A stretch of DNA of 64,000 nucleotides from Heliocidaris tuberculata (lineage: Eukaryota > Echinodermata > Echinoidea > Camarodonta > Echinometridae), in the NCBI GenBank assembly GCA_025618425.1, contig CM046847.1:6644441-6708440 (forward strand), given 5' to 3'. Every line of letters starts with the position of its first letter. Positions within the stretch are counted from its first letter, which is position 1. Position numbers and translations under genes: made by a program. Positions 44,321-55,955 of this stretch are shown here, one piece after another. The notes below the pieces were generated by a model. That model was not told where the DNA came from. It made no database searches and saw nothing but the letters and a program-made list of their open reading frames with translations.

Positions 44321-45035
44321 AACTCAGAGATCCTTCTTTCGTTCCTGGGTGAAACGTAAACGTGTGATCTACTGGAAGACACACCATGCGCCTTTCGTAA
44401 AACTCTCACAGTGTTTAGAGGTAAAAGAATAGGGTTGTAAATAAAGTCAGAAATTTGGAGGATCTCCGCGAGTGAAAAGCAAAACCCGAGATCTTACGAA
44501 GGAAACGCATCCTTCTTCTTTTCGCTCTTCGGTTTCATGGTAAGACCCCCGCGGCATTTATAGAACATTTTGAATGGGGAGGAGCTGTCTGATCAAATTA
44601 GTCAAAAGAAAAGGAACATTTTGCTAACGAGCAAATTAAAGAGACACATTTCTAAAATTTTAGTTAAAATTTTAAGTTAAAGATAAAAATAAATAAATAC
44701 TTGCTATCAATTTTTTTACAAAGTCGTACCCCGCTGAGATCGACTAGCCTGTCAGCAAAATTTGCTTTACTTTTCATGTCCCCCCTTTTTCAATTATCAA
44801 AAAACCACGGAGGCATGTCAATTTGGTAATAATGTTTTACCCTGGTCGACATATTTAAAAGAAACAGAGACATTTCTTTTTGGATGGCGAAATTCTAGAA
44901 CATGAAGGCTTTTTTCATCTTTCTTTCTTCTTTTTTTTTTTTTTTTTTTTTACTTTTACTCTTTAAAAAATTATTTAACCTTTTTGCTGTGTAATCTGAC
45001 AACTTTTCATTCCAAAACGTTATTTGCCCTTATAC
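44321..45035. other. Intergenic DNA, nothing recognised
   Basis: A T run lies at about 44931-44951. No gene or element ends recognised. Confidence 0.5.
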
Positions 45036-45036
45036 C

Positions 45037-45126
45037 AGTGACGTATCCAGAAATTACCAGTCTCCTCATGACAGGGGGGGGGGGGGGCATGCGCCTTTCC
45101 CATCCTATGCTGGGTACACCACTGCT
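45037..45126. mobile_element. G-run family MITE, short copy
   Basis: 'cagtgacgtatccag' on the left, a G run at 45075-45087 and 'gggtacaccactgc' on the right. The ends are imperfect complements. About 90 bp. Confidence 0.5.
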
Positions 45127-45526
45127 TCTTCAAGATGATTACTGCAGGCATGGATGATATTTGAACCCTGTCAGTGAAACAAATTATATCTCTTTAAACT
45201 GACAGGCTTCACAGATAAGCCAAGCAAAGATTATGTGTCTTTCCTTTCCCCAAATGCAATGCATTCTATGGAATCTTTACATTGGAACGATGGTTTACGA
45301 AATGGGATATGATTGGTTCCAAGGGAAGATACCTTACAACATTAGAAGTAAGAAGTGACGAAGGATCTACAATTCTTTCTGTATGATAGTGGTAGGGAGC
45401 TTACAGTTTTTGAAGCTAAGTTCTTTCTTAAGTCAAAGCGCGGAATATCGCTGAAATAAGGCGATGATACTGTACTGTAGCTCCAGATATTTTAGTTGTA
45501 AACTGCTGTAGATTTCGGAGAGATTT
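45127..45526. other. Intergenic DNA, nothing recognised
   Basis: No supported feature. Confidence 0.5.
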
Positions 45527-45856
45527 GGTGAGGCTTATGATACGATCTTTTGAATAATGCGCACATAGTTCATCTTTATAAGTGTCGACAGAATATTGTG
45601 AATGAAGACAGTACTAGACAATACTCGTCCACAAGAAAGCAACGTGTGCTAAGAAACCATAAAAATGTCCCCAATTTCTGTGTTTTTCTTTCTATTTTTT
45701 TTAAGGGGGCAAATTTAGTCCCACGTCCCCTAAATAAGATAGTTATTGCAATGCCCCTTTGAAAGAGCATCAGAATTATTTCATAAACTATGTTTTTAAA
45801 TCCTGTAAACATTCTCCTTATACGATGGATCCCCTCCCGGAAAGTAATCTCAGTAT
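45527..45856. repeat. Segmental duplication, module A copy 1
   Basis: Contains 'gacaatactcgtccacaaga', 'ccataaaaatgtccccaatt', 'aagggggcaaatttagtccc' and 'ggaaagtaatctcag'. The same series occurs at 46150-46356 and, from 'atagttcaacctt' on, at 46967-47272. The small ORFs on both strands are not conserved between copies. Confidence 0.88.
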
Positions 45857-45969
45857 GTATTTAGACATTTTATCATCTTAATTATTTCTTCCTATATAAC
45901 AAAATGATTGCTATTTATATTCGCAGAAATACACAAATTTCATAATAGTATTATTATTGCCATTTGGAT

Positions 45970-46045
45970 TCAGAGAGATGGGGGGGGGGGGGATTAAAAT
46001 GGAGAAAAAAGAGAAGAGAGAGGGGGAGAGCGGGGGGGGGGGTAA
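45970..46045. repeat. G runs and GA tract
   Basis: Two G runs (about 45980-45992 and 46032-46042) separated by GA-rich DNA. Confidence 0.9.
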
Positions 46046-46149
46046 TGATACATATAAAGAAATAGTGATCACCTTTTGTGCAACGTGAATTGATACAGAT
46101 TTAACAGAGAAAAAAAAATCTTACCTTAATCTCGTGCACTTGACAAACT

Positions 46150-46966
46150 GAGAAACCATAAAAATATCCCCAATTTCTGTGTTGTTCTTTCTATCTTTTT
46201 TTAAGGGGGCAAATTTAGTCCCACGTCCCCTAATCAAGATAGTTATTGCAATGCCCCTTTGAAAGAACAACAGAATTATTTCATAAAATATGTTTTTAAA
46301 TCATGTAAACATTCTTCTTACACGTTGGATCCCCTCTCCGGAAAGTAATCTCAGCAACATCTCAATTTTTTTTTTGAAAGTGTGCTCGACTGGAAAACAT
46401 TATTACTTGACGCTACAGAATTATGTATCTTTTTACAGTGATGAATTAAATCCTATTCGGTTGGCAGGATCCATTTCGCCGAAACGTAAATTGACTAAAA
46501 GCATTATTTCGTCACCATTCAGAAGAAAATTTTAAAGAACAAAATAATAAATGAGCTGAAAAATTTGTCCTTTTGTATTGTTCAAACCGAATTCAGTAAA
46601 AATCCATCGCATGAATTTAAAATGGGAGATCTTCTTTACTCTTAGGAAAGAATATCCTTTAGTCAGAGCGAATGACGTTTATTTTTAAATGAAAACTGGC
46701 CAACTGATAACTATTCCATTAAAAGATCGCGAATGATGCGAAAATGTGAGACTTAATTTCTTTACGGGTGTCAATTTTGGTGAACTGACGAAGCCACAAA
46801 GAAAGTCGTATGATCTTATGGAATGAACTAATATCGCTATGCATTTTCAAATGTCCCAGATGTGTTTTCAGCGATTTCCATGAACCGAAGAGACAGCTTA
46901 GAGATATTTTCTTGATCACACTTTCACGGTAATAGAAATCCCTTTTTCAATGCAAGAACTTTCTTA
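46150..46966. repeat. Segmental duplication, module A copy 2 plus modules M and B
   Basis: A2 (46150-46356) lacks the first ~120 bp of A1. Module M (46357-46497) holds 'ttacttgacgctacagaatt' and 'catttcgccgaaac'. Module B (46498-46966) holds 'taaatgagctgaaaaatttg', 'atcgcgaatgatgcgaaaat' and 'tttcacggtaatagaaatcc'. B runs straight into A3, as expected for tandem units. Confidence 0.88.
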
Positions 46967-47492
46967 GTGAGGGTAATGATACAATCTCTAGAATAATGAA
47001 CACATAGTTCAACCTTATAGGTGTCGATAGAATATTGTGAATGAAGACAATTCTAGACAATACTCGTCGACAAGAAAGCAACATGTGCCAAGAAAACATA
47101 AAAATTTCCGCAATTTCTGTGTTTTTCTTTCTTTCTTCTTTTTTTTAAAAATAGCGATAGCAATGCCCCTTTGAAAGAGCAACAAAATCATTTCATATTA
47201 AAAGCTTTATGTTTTTTAATCATGTAAATATTCTTCTTATACGTTGGATCCCTTCCCCGGACAGTAATCTCAATAAACACACTTATTTTTTATTCATTTT
47301 ATTTATTTATTTTTTTTTTTGGGGGGGGGAAGGGTACTCGATTGGAAAAACATCATTACTTGACGCTACAGAATTATTCCATTACTGCATTGTATAAAAG
47401 AAATTTATATGTTTACGGTGATGAATCAGATCCTATTTGCTTGGCAGGATGCATTTCGCCGAAACATAAGTTGACTGAAAGCATTATTTCTA
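46967..47492. repeat. Segmental duplication, module A copy 3 plus M copy 2
   Basis: A3 lacks the 'gggggcaaatttagtccc' block. M2 contains a T run then a G run (47306-47329) not present in M1, then 'ttacttgacgctacagaatt' and 'catttcgccgaaacataag'. It breaks off after 'gcattatttctacta'. Confidence 0.88.
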
Positions 47493-48360
47493 CTATAGAT
47501 TGAAATGATTTATTCTTTATTTGCAATTCTTGGAATATGCCAGTAATGTCAATCAACTGTTGTTCTATTTTCCACTTTACAATGGGTGTAATAAGATCTC
47601 CAGCATTTTTATCAGAGTTAAGAAATATCAGCAAATCGGCATTAATCGATCGTCCGAAATAATAATGGGACACAAAAGCTACCATTCAAGGACGTTCATG
47701 TACATAAATACACAGAGCAGGCATGACATGTCCAGGTGCTATTTATAGCCACATCCGTAACCCTTTGAAGAAGGGCTGCGATGGCCCAGCGAACGGTTTC
47801 GGATTTTTTCGAAGATCGACTTTCGACAGAACAATGGTCTAACAATGTACACAAACCAATGAGTGCTTACTGAACATTTTGTGTAATAACTCGGGCGGAG
47901 CCGTCAATGTCTGTAAGGGCCTATTGTTTACTGTTTACTGTGGCATGTATTCTGCTGAATTGAACAGTCCGTGGGAGTTATTGGCGGTAGTAGAATAACG
48001 CCTCGTGTGCAGCGGGCTTAATTCGATAATGACGTTATGACGCTGACACTGAGCACAGAGCCAGAATCAACCCGTGGTATGATCTTTGCCATCCCTTCAT
48101 AAATATTGATAACACGGATGATACTTGATTCAATTTAGTCTCCCTAAATGATATCAAATGTCGCACCACGTATAAAAGCGATGTAGTTCATGACGAAAAT
48201 AGATGGCTGCTTGATCAAATAGGGATAGAATGTGGTACGCACCTCCCGTGAATTAACTCAATGCTAATGAGATTTCATCGGTTAATGAAGGGGAGCATTA
48301 CAAGAGGAACGACGTAAAAGTGCAGTCGTTTCTTGTTGCGTGAAGTAGATCTTGAAGAAA
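47493..48360. other. Noncoding DNA, part possibly regulatory
   Basis: 47990-48300 is free of simple repeats and comparatively GC-balanced, with 'cgtataaaagcgatg' (TATA-like) at 48171 and 'caatgctaatgagatttc' near 48260. No coding exon follows, so I do not call a promoter. The rest holds nothing recognised. Confidence 0.3.
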
Positions 48361-48880
48361 AGGAAGGGGATGAGGAAAGAGAGATAGAAAGAGAATGGAT
48401 GAGAGAGAGAGAGAGAGAGAGAGATGGAGGGAGAGGGAGGGGAGCGAGAGCAAAGGGGTGGATGTTCGAAAACACGAAAGCTTAATCGGGCTTTGATAAT
48501 GAAGTCAGGGTTAAGGCCCATCAGACAAAAATTAACGTCAACGGAATGGCACTTTTGGTCAGTTATGGATTTAGAAGTAAGTGCCGAAGGAGAGAGAAAG
48601 GGGGGGGGGGGAGGGAGGGAGGGATGGGAGACGGACAAATGTGTATCGAAGGGGTAGGAGAGATGTGGAAACAGAGCAAGGGGTACATATATATAAATCA
48701 GGAATACGAAAGAGAGTGAGACGGATAAAAAGAGAACGAGAGAAGAGGAGTTGGAAGAAGACGCAGACAGGGATAGAGAGATATGGAAACATGCAGACAA
48801 ACAGAAGAGGGTAATAGATACACAGATACAGAAGGTGGGAGAGTGAAAGAGAAAGAGAAAAAGAGGGAGAGAGAGGAGAT
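48361..48880. repeat. GA/GGA purine tracts
   Basis: GA run at about 48400-48425, G run and GGA at about 48600-48625, and scattered GA to 48880. A minus-strand 172-codon ORF and several others here are composition artefacts. Confidence 0.85.
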
Positions 48881-48939
48881 AAACATCAAAATAGGTATCA
48901 ATATAACCACATTGATGGCACTATATAAGACCTTAGTCA

Positions 48940-49060
48940 CACCGCCAGCCTGACTCCAGACCGACTCTAAACCGACCGATTCTTGGCCATTCGGGGTAAC
49001 GTAAGTTTTTGTTCGGTCTGCTATCGTTCTGGAGTCGGTCTCGTTGATGTGACTGGGGTA
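48940..49060. mobile_element. Inverted-repeat element 'gtcacaccgcca...gatgtgactg'
   Basis: The ends 'agtcacaccgccagcctgac' and 'gttgatgtgactg' are partly complementary. 'gactccagaccgac' is mirrored by 'ggagtcggtctc'. A related copy in opposite orientation lies at 51580-51680, sharing 'ttggccattcg' and 'ggtaacgtaa/ggtaatgtaa'. Confidence 0.6.
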
Positions 49061-49610
49061 TGTATAATGGCACAGACTTCTCGAGATCAAGGAGAATTCA
49101 AAACTCTTGTGATGAACTCCCGTGCACTTTCAAAGGAGAACATAACAGGTATAATAGTCAAGATAGTGTTCCGAGATATATCTCAGTTCCGATGTCCCAA
49201 ATCCCTGATTGGGAGAGGGTCCTTTATTATGACGGAATGATACAGATGGAAACTATTTCTTGACGCATCAGTGCTCGCCACCATTTGTGACAATCCCTCG
49301 TGCATCATCTCCTTCCCCAAATCTTTAGAAATTGATGAGGACCCGAACTCAAACAGTGCACTTTAAAGCATCATTTTTCAGAGACTATAATGTCATCGCT
49401 GCAATCTCGTGAATTTTTTTCGTAATGTTTCGCGCGTCATTTATCTCGTCTGGAGAAGCGAGCCAAAGTGGTCATGAAATAAAATGAGAAGCGAGACATT
49501 AAGATGCTCTTTTTGTGAGCTTTCATGACTCTTCCGCTCGCTTATAGCTGTTTTAAATAGATGCCCTTTAGTCATAGGAATGTATACATCAACAACAAAA
49601 TCTTCATCCC
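49061..49610. other. Intergenic DNA, nothing recognised
   Basis: Two overlapping plus-strand ORFs (85 and 67 codons) start in the element to the left and lack domains. Confidence 0.45.
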
Positions 49611-49611
49611 C

Positions 49612-49657
<46 letters not shown>

Positions 49658-49715
49658 CATCTCCCCCTCTCTCTGCCTCCTCTCTCTTCCTCTCTCTTTC
49701 CATCTCATCTCTCTT
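49611..49715. repeat. CT microsatellite
   Basis: CT run at 49614-49649 followed by interrupted CT-rich sequence. Confidence 0.95.
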
Positions 49716-49990
49716 TCTATACATTATAAATAACATGACTCTACTTTTTAGAGCAGTCTGTATTTTAACTCTTTTTATATTCCATAGACATGACAGAGAA
49801 GAGTGTATTTTCCAATTCTTTATTATTGTATTATTATATTTTATAAATGTTATTTATTATTATCTATAATTACGTGTCGAGATCGAATTGATACTACTAA
49901 AATCATCAAAATGTCAAAGGTATAATATATTATCATTTGCAGGGCTCTATAAATAAAAATTGACATCGTAAGATCACATTCAACATCAAC
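49716..49990. other. AT-rich intergenic DNA
   Basis: Short TTAT-rich stretch. No gene seen. Confidence 0.5.
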
Positions 49991-49993
49991 TAC

Positions 49994-50460
49994 AGTAGTC
50001 GTCACCATTTAGAAGAAAATTTAAAGAAAAAGAAAAATCTGTCGAACAAATAAATGAGCTGAGAGATGTGTCCTTTTGTATTTTTCGAACCGAGTACAAT
50101 AAAAATCCATCACAGGATTTTAAAAAGGGATCTTCTTTACTCTTGGGAAAGAATATATCATGTTTATTTTTAGATGAAAACTGGTCCACTGATAACTATT
50201 CCATTAAACATGTTAAAAGATCGCAAATGATGCGAAAATGTGAGACTTAATTTCATTACGCGCGTCAATTTTGTTGAACTAACGAAGCCACAAAGGGAGT
50301 CGTATGATCTTGGAATGAAGTAAAAACACTTTTCATTTCCAGATGTCCCAGATATGTCTTCAGCGATTTCCATTAACCAAAGAGACAGCTTAGAGGTATT
50401 TTCTTGATCACAATTTCACGGTAATAGAAATCCCTTTTTCAATTCAAGAACTTTCTGAGG
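49994..50460. repeat. Segmental duplication, module B copy 2
   Basis: Matches 46498-46966 almost end to end ('gtcaccatttagaagaaaat', 'ccttttgtatttttcgaacc', 'gatgcgaaaatgtgagactt', 'agagacagcttagaggtatt', 'tttcacggtaatagaaatcc'). It lies about 3 kb from its nearest sister. Confidence 0.9.
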
Positions 50461-50670
50461 GCAAAGAAAAAGTTTGTCACGTGTCCTCAGGCGTACCCGT
50501 TACAAGTGTAAGCTTACTGGGATTCGCGCCTTCTTCCTTGTATTTAAAGTTATTTGATTATAAATTATTGATTACTTTATATTATATTGTACTATGTGAA
50601 CAAATGTTAAATTTCAACAAAAGTGATTGACGAAAATAAATGTTAATTTGAATTGATTTGAATTGAAATG
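50461..50670 (+). mobile_element. Retroposon-tail-like sequence
   Basis: 'gtgattgacgaaaataaatg' followed by 'ttaatttgaattgatttgaattgaa' (in part) has the A/T tail layout of LINE 3' ends. Confidence 0.4.
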
Positions 50671-51575
50671 CATGCATGCGTTTTGATAAGAATTTGTGGA
50701 AATACGCTCATGATGATGGCATATACCCCACAATGCCTTGCGACACAAACCTTAATAATACAATTTAATCTTCGCAGAATTCAGCAATTCATCAAGACAT
50801 TGTTGTTTGGGAACTGGCATCTAGGAATAATTTACAAAGTTAAAGCAACATTTTATCCCTTTTTTTCGTCTGAATCAACCGATGCGTACCATCAAAAAAA
50901 AAAAAAAATCTTCGTAATGAGAGGTGATGATCATGAATGAATGTGCCAACGGATAGCCTGAAGTAAAAAAAAATGTTAGTTTTGAAACATTTGTAGCGGG
51001 AAACCGCTGGATAATCTTGTATGACAATAATAGTTCGGGATGGTTATGTAGATGTTTTGAAATGAAATGTCCTTAAGCGTATTATTCTTTCAACAACAAA
51101 AATCGTTCTACTCTCTTCTAGAGAGACATACTCGTAAACTGATACTTTTTGTCATGATGCCTCAGCTCCTAATTTAATTTGAATGAAATATGACGTGCAT
51201 TAAGTCATCAGATTTGCACAATGATTTATGCGTACGGATATTAGATTTGTTACAGGTTTTATATATCTGCGTTATAGGGTTATATGTACCGATAATTGTT
51301 TGCTGCATTCGTTATTACGTTTTGAAGAAGATTATTTATATTATAAGATGGGATTTAATGAAAATTGAAAACGGGTGCGCAGGAACGTAAAAGCTTCATC
51401 GGTTTTTATTGTGTCGTACATCTGCCTAGTTCGGGTACTCAATAATGGCCAAATAGACCTACTTCGAATACTCAATAATGATTGCACAGACCTACTTGAT
51501 TTTATAGTGACACACTTGATGTCTCCTAATTGCACGGCTTACCCACTGCACGAAAAGTTAGGATCGGCTGCTGGC
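50671..51575. other. AT-rich intergenic DNA
   Basis: A small tandem repeat at 51424-51488 ('gtactcaataatg' and 'atactcaataatg'). An A run lies at 50894-50908. No gene supported. Confidence 0.5.
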
Positions 51576-51579
51576 TCCG

Positions 51580-51680
51580 AATACCTCAGCTACACCGACA
51601 AAAGATCGAACAAAAAGATTACATTACCGCGAATGGCCAATATTTTGTCGGTTACGGTCTTGCGGTGTAACTGACGTATA
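51580..51680. mobile_element. Inverted-repeat element, second copy (opposite orientation)
   Basis: 'cagctacaccgacaaaagat' on the left and 'ttgtcggttacggtcttgcg' with 'gtgtaactgac' on the right are partly complementary around 'ttaccgcgaatggccaatat'. It corresponds to 48940-49060 reversed. Confidence 0.6.
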
Positions 51681-52018
51681 TCGCTCCCTCAGCATGCTCA
51701 GTATCTTCCAATCAGCAGCAAGGTTTCATTTGTATTGCGTTGAAAGGTGAATGCTGATTGGCTGGTTCCGGAGAGATGTAGGTGGTCGTTACAATTTAAG
51801 CGACGTAAAGGGAAGTAAAGGGGAAGTAAAGCGGGCGAGTCGTTTCAAATGTCCTTAATGTTGCAATGAAAATGTTTTGGAGAGATTGATTTCTTCATAA
51901 AACCAATTGGTTTCGACCAGTCCATAAAGGTGCGAAGCATATCAGGACAATACTTCTTTATACTACTATAACTTCATGTAACCAATATCCATCAATTTTT
52001 ATTCTATTTGTTTGTTTG
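51681..52018. other. Intergenic DNA, nothing recognised
   Basis: 'ccaatcagcagcaagg' (51708) and 'ctgattggctgg' (51754) are a short inverted pair. No gene. Confidence 0.4.
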
Positions 52019-52033
52019 CTTGCTGGGTTTTGT

Positions 52034-52065
<32 letters not shown>

Positions 52066-52092
52066 TTGTTTTTTTTGGGGGGGAGGGGGTGA
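52019..52092. repeat. GTTTT repeat and G run
   Basis: 'gtttttgtttttgtttttg' repeats to about 52078, followed by a G run at 52077-52084. Confidence 0.9.
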
Positions 52093-54398
52093 CATGAATA
52101 TGCACAAGCTATACTGCATTTTGGATTGTATGTTTGAAATATTGTATTCCATATGGCAATTAATAAAAAATTAGTATTCATGGTACCTCTTTCACTCCAG
52201 ATCGACAATGTCCAATTCAAGCTTAGCAGTATATTATCATTATTTTCATAAATTTGAAATGAGAAAATAGTTATTCTAGACCTATTTGGAATTCGATGAT
52301 AGGATATACAAAGTCATGTATCACAATGTAGCCCAGTGGGGATTTTTTTCATTAAATTACACTCAAGTCGTTGAGAAACACAATACCGATTACATAGGTA
52401 CCATTTCATCAAAGTTCCGCGTTTCATTGTATTCGTTACAATAATTATTTGTTTTTACTGCATGCTTTTCACACCCTGTTAATAACTACGGAGGCATGCA
52501 GAAACGTGAAATTAATCAAATAGTATGTAAACTTCTTTTTCATTCCCGCTTTAAGATGGCATTCAGCATAGAGGGAAACCTATGTTCGCCTCTTCAGTGT
52601 TAAAATTACAAATGCTGGGTAGAAAAGATACCCAACACGAGGGTGATTCATGCGTCCAAACAAGATCAGACAGTTTTATACAAAACTTGGGCAAAGTTTG
52701 TCCAATAAAAACTATGATCTAAATGAAAAGTTAGTTCTGCAAAATTTGCTAATAATTTCCAGATTTGAGCATGAAATAAATGGGCATTAAATACATATAA
52801 GCTCCTCCAGTAGAGTATGGTTACGCCCCCCCCCCTCCCCCGGCCCCTAATCAATTTCTGGATATGCCACTCGTACAGACGGGACACGAAAACAGAAAGG
52901 GCGGGAGGAAGAAGAAAAGTCGTTTGATGCACAATCTCCGCCACGGGGAAATGTCGGATAATGGATAACCACCACGAATATACCGTTCATTATTAACGCG
53001 ATCTTATCAAAGGTTAAAAATATTATGTTATGGATTAGTCTCTCCTTCTAATCTACTTATATACCACTCAATCTGATTACTTGGTACTTAAACATTTAAA
53101 GCAAATATACATATTGTTGGTTTACATTGTTGATTTACTAATGCATTATGTTCGATTTTCCGTCAAGCCACTTTGTTTCTGGGGCAACTATTTTCCATTT
53201 TTTGTTGCTCTGTCGTTGTATACGTTTACAGAAGGAATTAGGAATGGAGAGTATACCTTATGAAGATGAGGTCCATTTAGTAAAAGGTGTGTGTGTGTGT
53301 GGGGGGGGGGGGGCGGGACAAACTGGCATACTTCTGGTCTCCGCAATGATACTTATTACTATTACAGACCAATGAATTGATAAGGATACGATGCGAACTG
53401 TTCCCACTGAAATGAATGAATCAAATGAATGTGGATCTATATATAAAATAACTTTCTTGGAAAAAGCACAAACCTCAACACGAGCATATAACTCCTAAAT
53501 ATATCCCAAAATGATACTAACACAACAATAAATTAGACATTGTCTTCTGTATACGGACAAATAAACCCTTCAAGTCAAATTAAGTCTATAAATATAAAGT
53601 AAAAGCTTCTTTTGTGGTTATTTTCTGAAAATGATAATTGTCTTTCCCCGAGGAGATAGGTATATTATGACATTCGCTAATTGCATTTCGCACAGACGAT
53701 TGAATTAAGCGATTAAACCTGAGGCGCGCTATATACTGTCTGATAACAATAGCGCGCACATTCGGGAGTCGAAATATTACACAAAGTTTCATAAAGCGCG
53801 GCAACCTGCAAAATTCGTGTCCCCTCCGTCATGTAACTGGTGCTTCCTTGTGACATGTTGTTTCGGATGCTTTTCTTTGAATCATTTCACGGCATAATTT
53901 TGAAGTTATCATCTGTATTTCCATCTTGAGGGATTCTTGGCGTTGCGATTTTAGCCAGATGAAACAGTGACTTGATAATGGATTAGATCTGTTGATTTGA
54001 AATTCTCGTCCCTTTTCATCATAGTGCGTTTTGCCTTGTCGTCTGATTTTAAAAGGTAAGAACGCAACATCAGTAATCGTGAGAGTGCGAAATTGCCTGG
54101 TGGTGGTTTGGTGAAGGCGTTTTACGTGTTTTTAAAGTTTACAGGATGAACGGAAATTGATTGATATTGGTTCTTGGCATTCTTATGATGGAGTTCACTC
54201 AACTCTCCCCATATGATATTTAAAGTCTTATTATTTTTGTATATCGATCACATGGTTCACTTAAAGCAATTCGGTGTCAGTTGCTTTACCCTGGTCAGCA
54301 ATATGAGGACATAAGTTTGTTCTGGTCAATATTTGTACATTAGTTTTTTTGATTTTTTTAATCTAAAATTTTCAATTTTTATCGCTCCGTCAATTTTC
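52093..54398. other. Intergenic DNA with G-run family remnants
   Basis: At 52822-52875 a C-rich run precedes 'tttctggatatgccactcg', a G-run family end. A GT run and G run lie at 53286-53313. 'gcgcgctatatactgt' and 'caatagcgcgc' at 53725-53757 form a short hairpin. No coding exon is supported in these 2.3 kb. Confidence 0.45.
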
Positions 54399-54399
54399 A

Positions 54400-54662
54400 T
54401 GATTACTAGTCGAGTGGTTTGATCACTTGATTGGAGATTCGAAGGTCTTTGGTTCTAGCCCCAGTACGGCACTCAGGTCTTTGTCCAGACATCAGCCTAA
54501 CTTTGTCACTTCATACCCTAGAGAGAAAATTGCCAAAAGCAATTGTGATTGAATAAGCCCTCACGATGACCGTATGTGGGATGAATACTCCCCAGGGGGC
54601 GGAGATGGTACACACATTGTGTGTGCGTGAATGAATCAGATGACCGAGATAATAATAAGAGG
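54400..54662 (+). mobile_element. tRNA-derived SINE, plus strand
   Basis: 'ctagtcgagtggtttgatca' resembles box A, 'ggagattcgaaggtc' the anticodon arm, and 'ggttctagccc' at 54451 box B. The body continues 'cagtacggcactcaggtctt' and ends in an 'aataataa' tail near 54660. Mismatches in the stems rule out a working tRNA. It is a different family or subfamily from that at 42290-42558. Confidence 0.7.
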
Positions 54663-54914
54663 TTAAAGACGTTGAAATTTAAGCGATATCCCGATTATTA
54701 CTAATATCAATGTGTTAACCTATAGCATTAGGTAAAATTTATTTCCTTATCGTTGCTTCGGTGACCCAATAGACATGTGTAGAGCACTTAGAGACGTCAA
54801 TATTGCGTTATTGTTTTTAGACGTTGGTAGTAAGCTTTGTACTTATATTACTCCTTTCAATCTTTTAACCCATCATTACATAAAGTGTATTTCTTTATAT
54901 TACCTTTGCTGTCA
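54663..54914. other. Intergenic DNA, nothing recognised
   Basis: No supported feature. Confidence 0.5.
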
Positions 54915-55159
54915 TTAAAAACCTTCAGAAATGGGTTCCTGCACTATTTCATACCATTTACCTCTTTTAACGGCTTTTCTAGCCCCATAATATGTTCGTG
55001 ATCCTCTTTTATAGACCCATTTTCTATCAGTTACCGCAATTATATTTTCAATGTCATCCTCGGGAGAAAGATAATCGTCTGGCGCATTCAGTGAAACGAA
55101 GACGGTATGGGCAATTAGTTTTTGAGAGTGGCTTGCGATGCGAGGAAGGGAAAGGCGAG
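54915..55159 (-). CDS. Possible terminal coding exon or gene fragment, unknown
   Basis: On the minus strand a pyrimidine-rich stretch ending 'cttctctcag' is followed by an open frame of about 81 codons to a stop at 54915-54917. The last ~55 residues look protein-like and charged, including 'DDYLSPEDDIENIIAVTD' and 'KRGSRTYYGARKAVKRGKWY', unlike the low-complexity ORFs elsewhere here. No domain is recognised and no partner exon is visible. It could equally be a decayed transposon fragment or chance. Confidence 0.15.
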
Positions 55160-55634
55160 CTGAGAGAAGAATCACACACACACAAAAAAAAAATGGAAGA
55201 GATTGGGAGGCAACATGCAAGAAGCGCTGGAGGGAGAAACTCTAATGCATGCAAAATACGCTTCTTCCTTTCGATGAAGTTTATCCCTTCGTCAAAGGAA
55301 TTTTATGCCAACCACTTCTCATGTCATGTTTCCATGGAACTTATATTCTAGTTTTAGATAAATGAAATAAGAATAACCTATCTAGGGGCGTCGATGGAGG
55401 CAAGGGGGTGAAGATGAGGATGTGTGAAACCACTATTAATTTTTTTTTGTCTGGAAATTTAGATTCTCTATAGGTTATCAGCAAAGCACAAAATTGGATC
55501 ATCCTTTTCTATTTTCATTTTTGTTGGAAAAAAAATTCAGCTAACTTTTCAGCAAATTCGGTCCAATACACCCCCCCCCCCCCCATTCAAAATGGTCTAA
55601 CTACGCCCCTTGAGTCCGAGGGAGCTAGGGATGC
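55160..55634. other. Intergenic DNA, nothing recognised
   Basis: A C run at 55570-55584 precedes 'ctaactacgccccttgag', a G-run family-like end. Confidence 0.45.
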
Positions 55635-55635
55635 G

Positions 55636-55955
55636 GTTCTTATCAATTTTACATCCCAAATTATTTTTGTGTAGTACAAAAGTATAGTCGAATTCTTCTT
55701 GATTTAACAAATCAGAAAGAATATGGAGAATATGTTCTGTTCTCTTGAAATCAACTATGTAACAGTATTCGAATACCGCCCATAAGTACGTTTTCATGTA
55801 CTGGACACAGATTTTATAAGTGGGAGAGGAGTGTAAGTTTTTGTTCTTATCAACTTCACGTAACGATTTTCATGTAGTATAACAGCATTCGAGATTGCTG
55901 CACATGTTTTCGTGTACTGGACACAAATTCTCCTTCTTGATTTGATAAATCAGTA
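55636..55955. repeat. Degenerate tandem repeat
   Basis: 'gttcttatcaattttacatc' at 55637 and 'gttcttatcaacttcacgta' at 55843; 'aacagtattcga' then 'gttttcatgtactggacaca' and 'aacagcattcga' then 'gttttcgtgtactggacaca' about 121 bp apart. The copies overlap irregularly. Confidence 0.65.

Noticed and set aside
48171..48185. TATA-box promoter ('gtataaaag')
   Set aside because: No coding exon or initiator context downstream; AT-rich DNA yields such words by chance.
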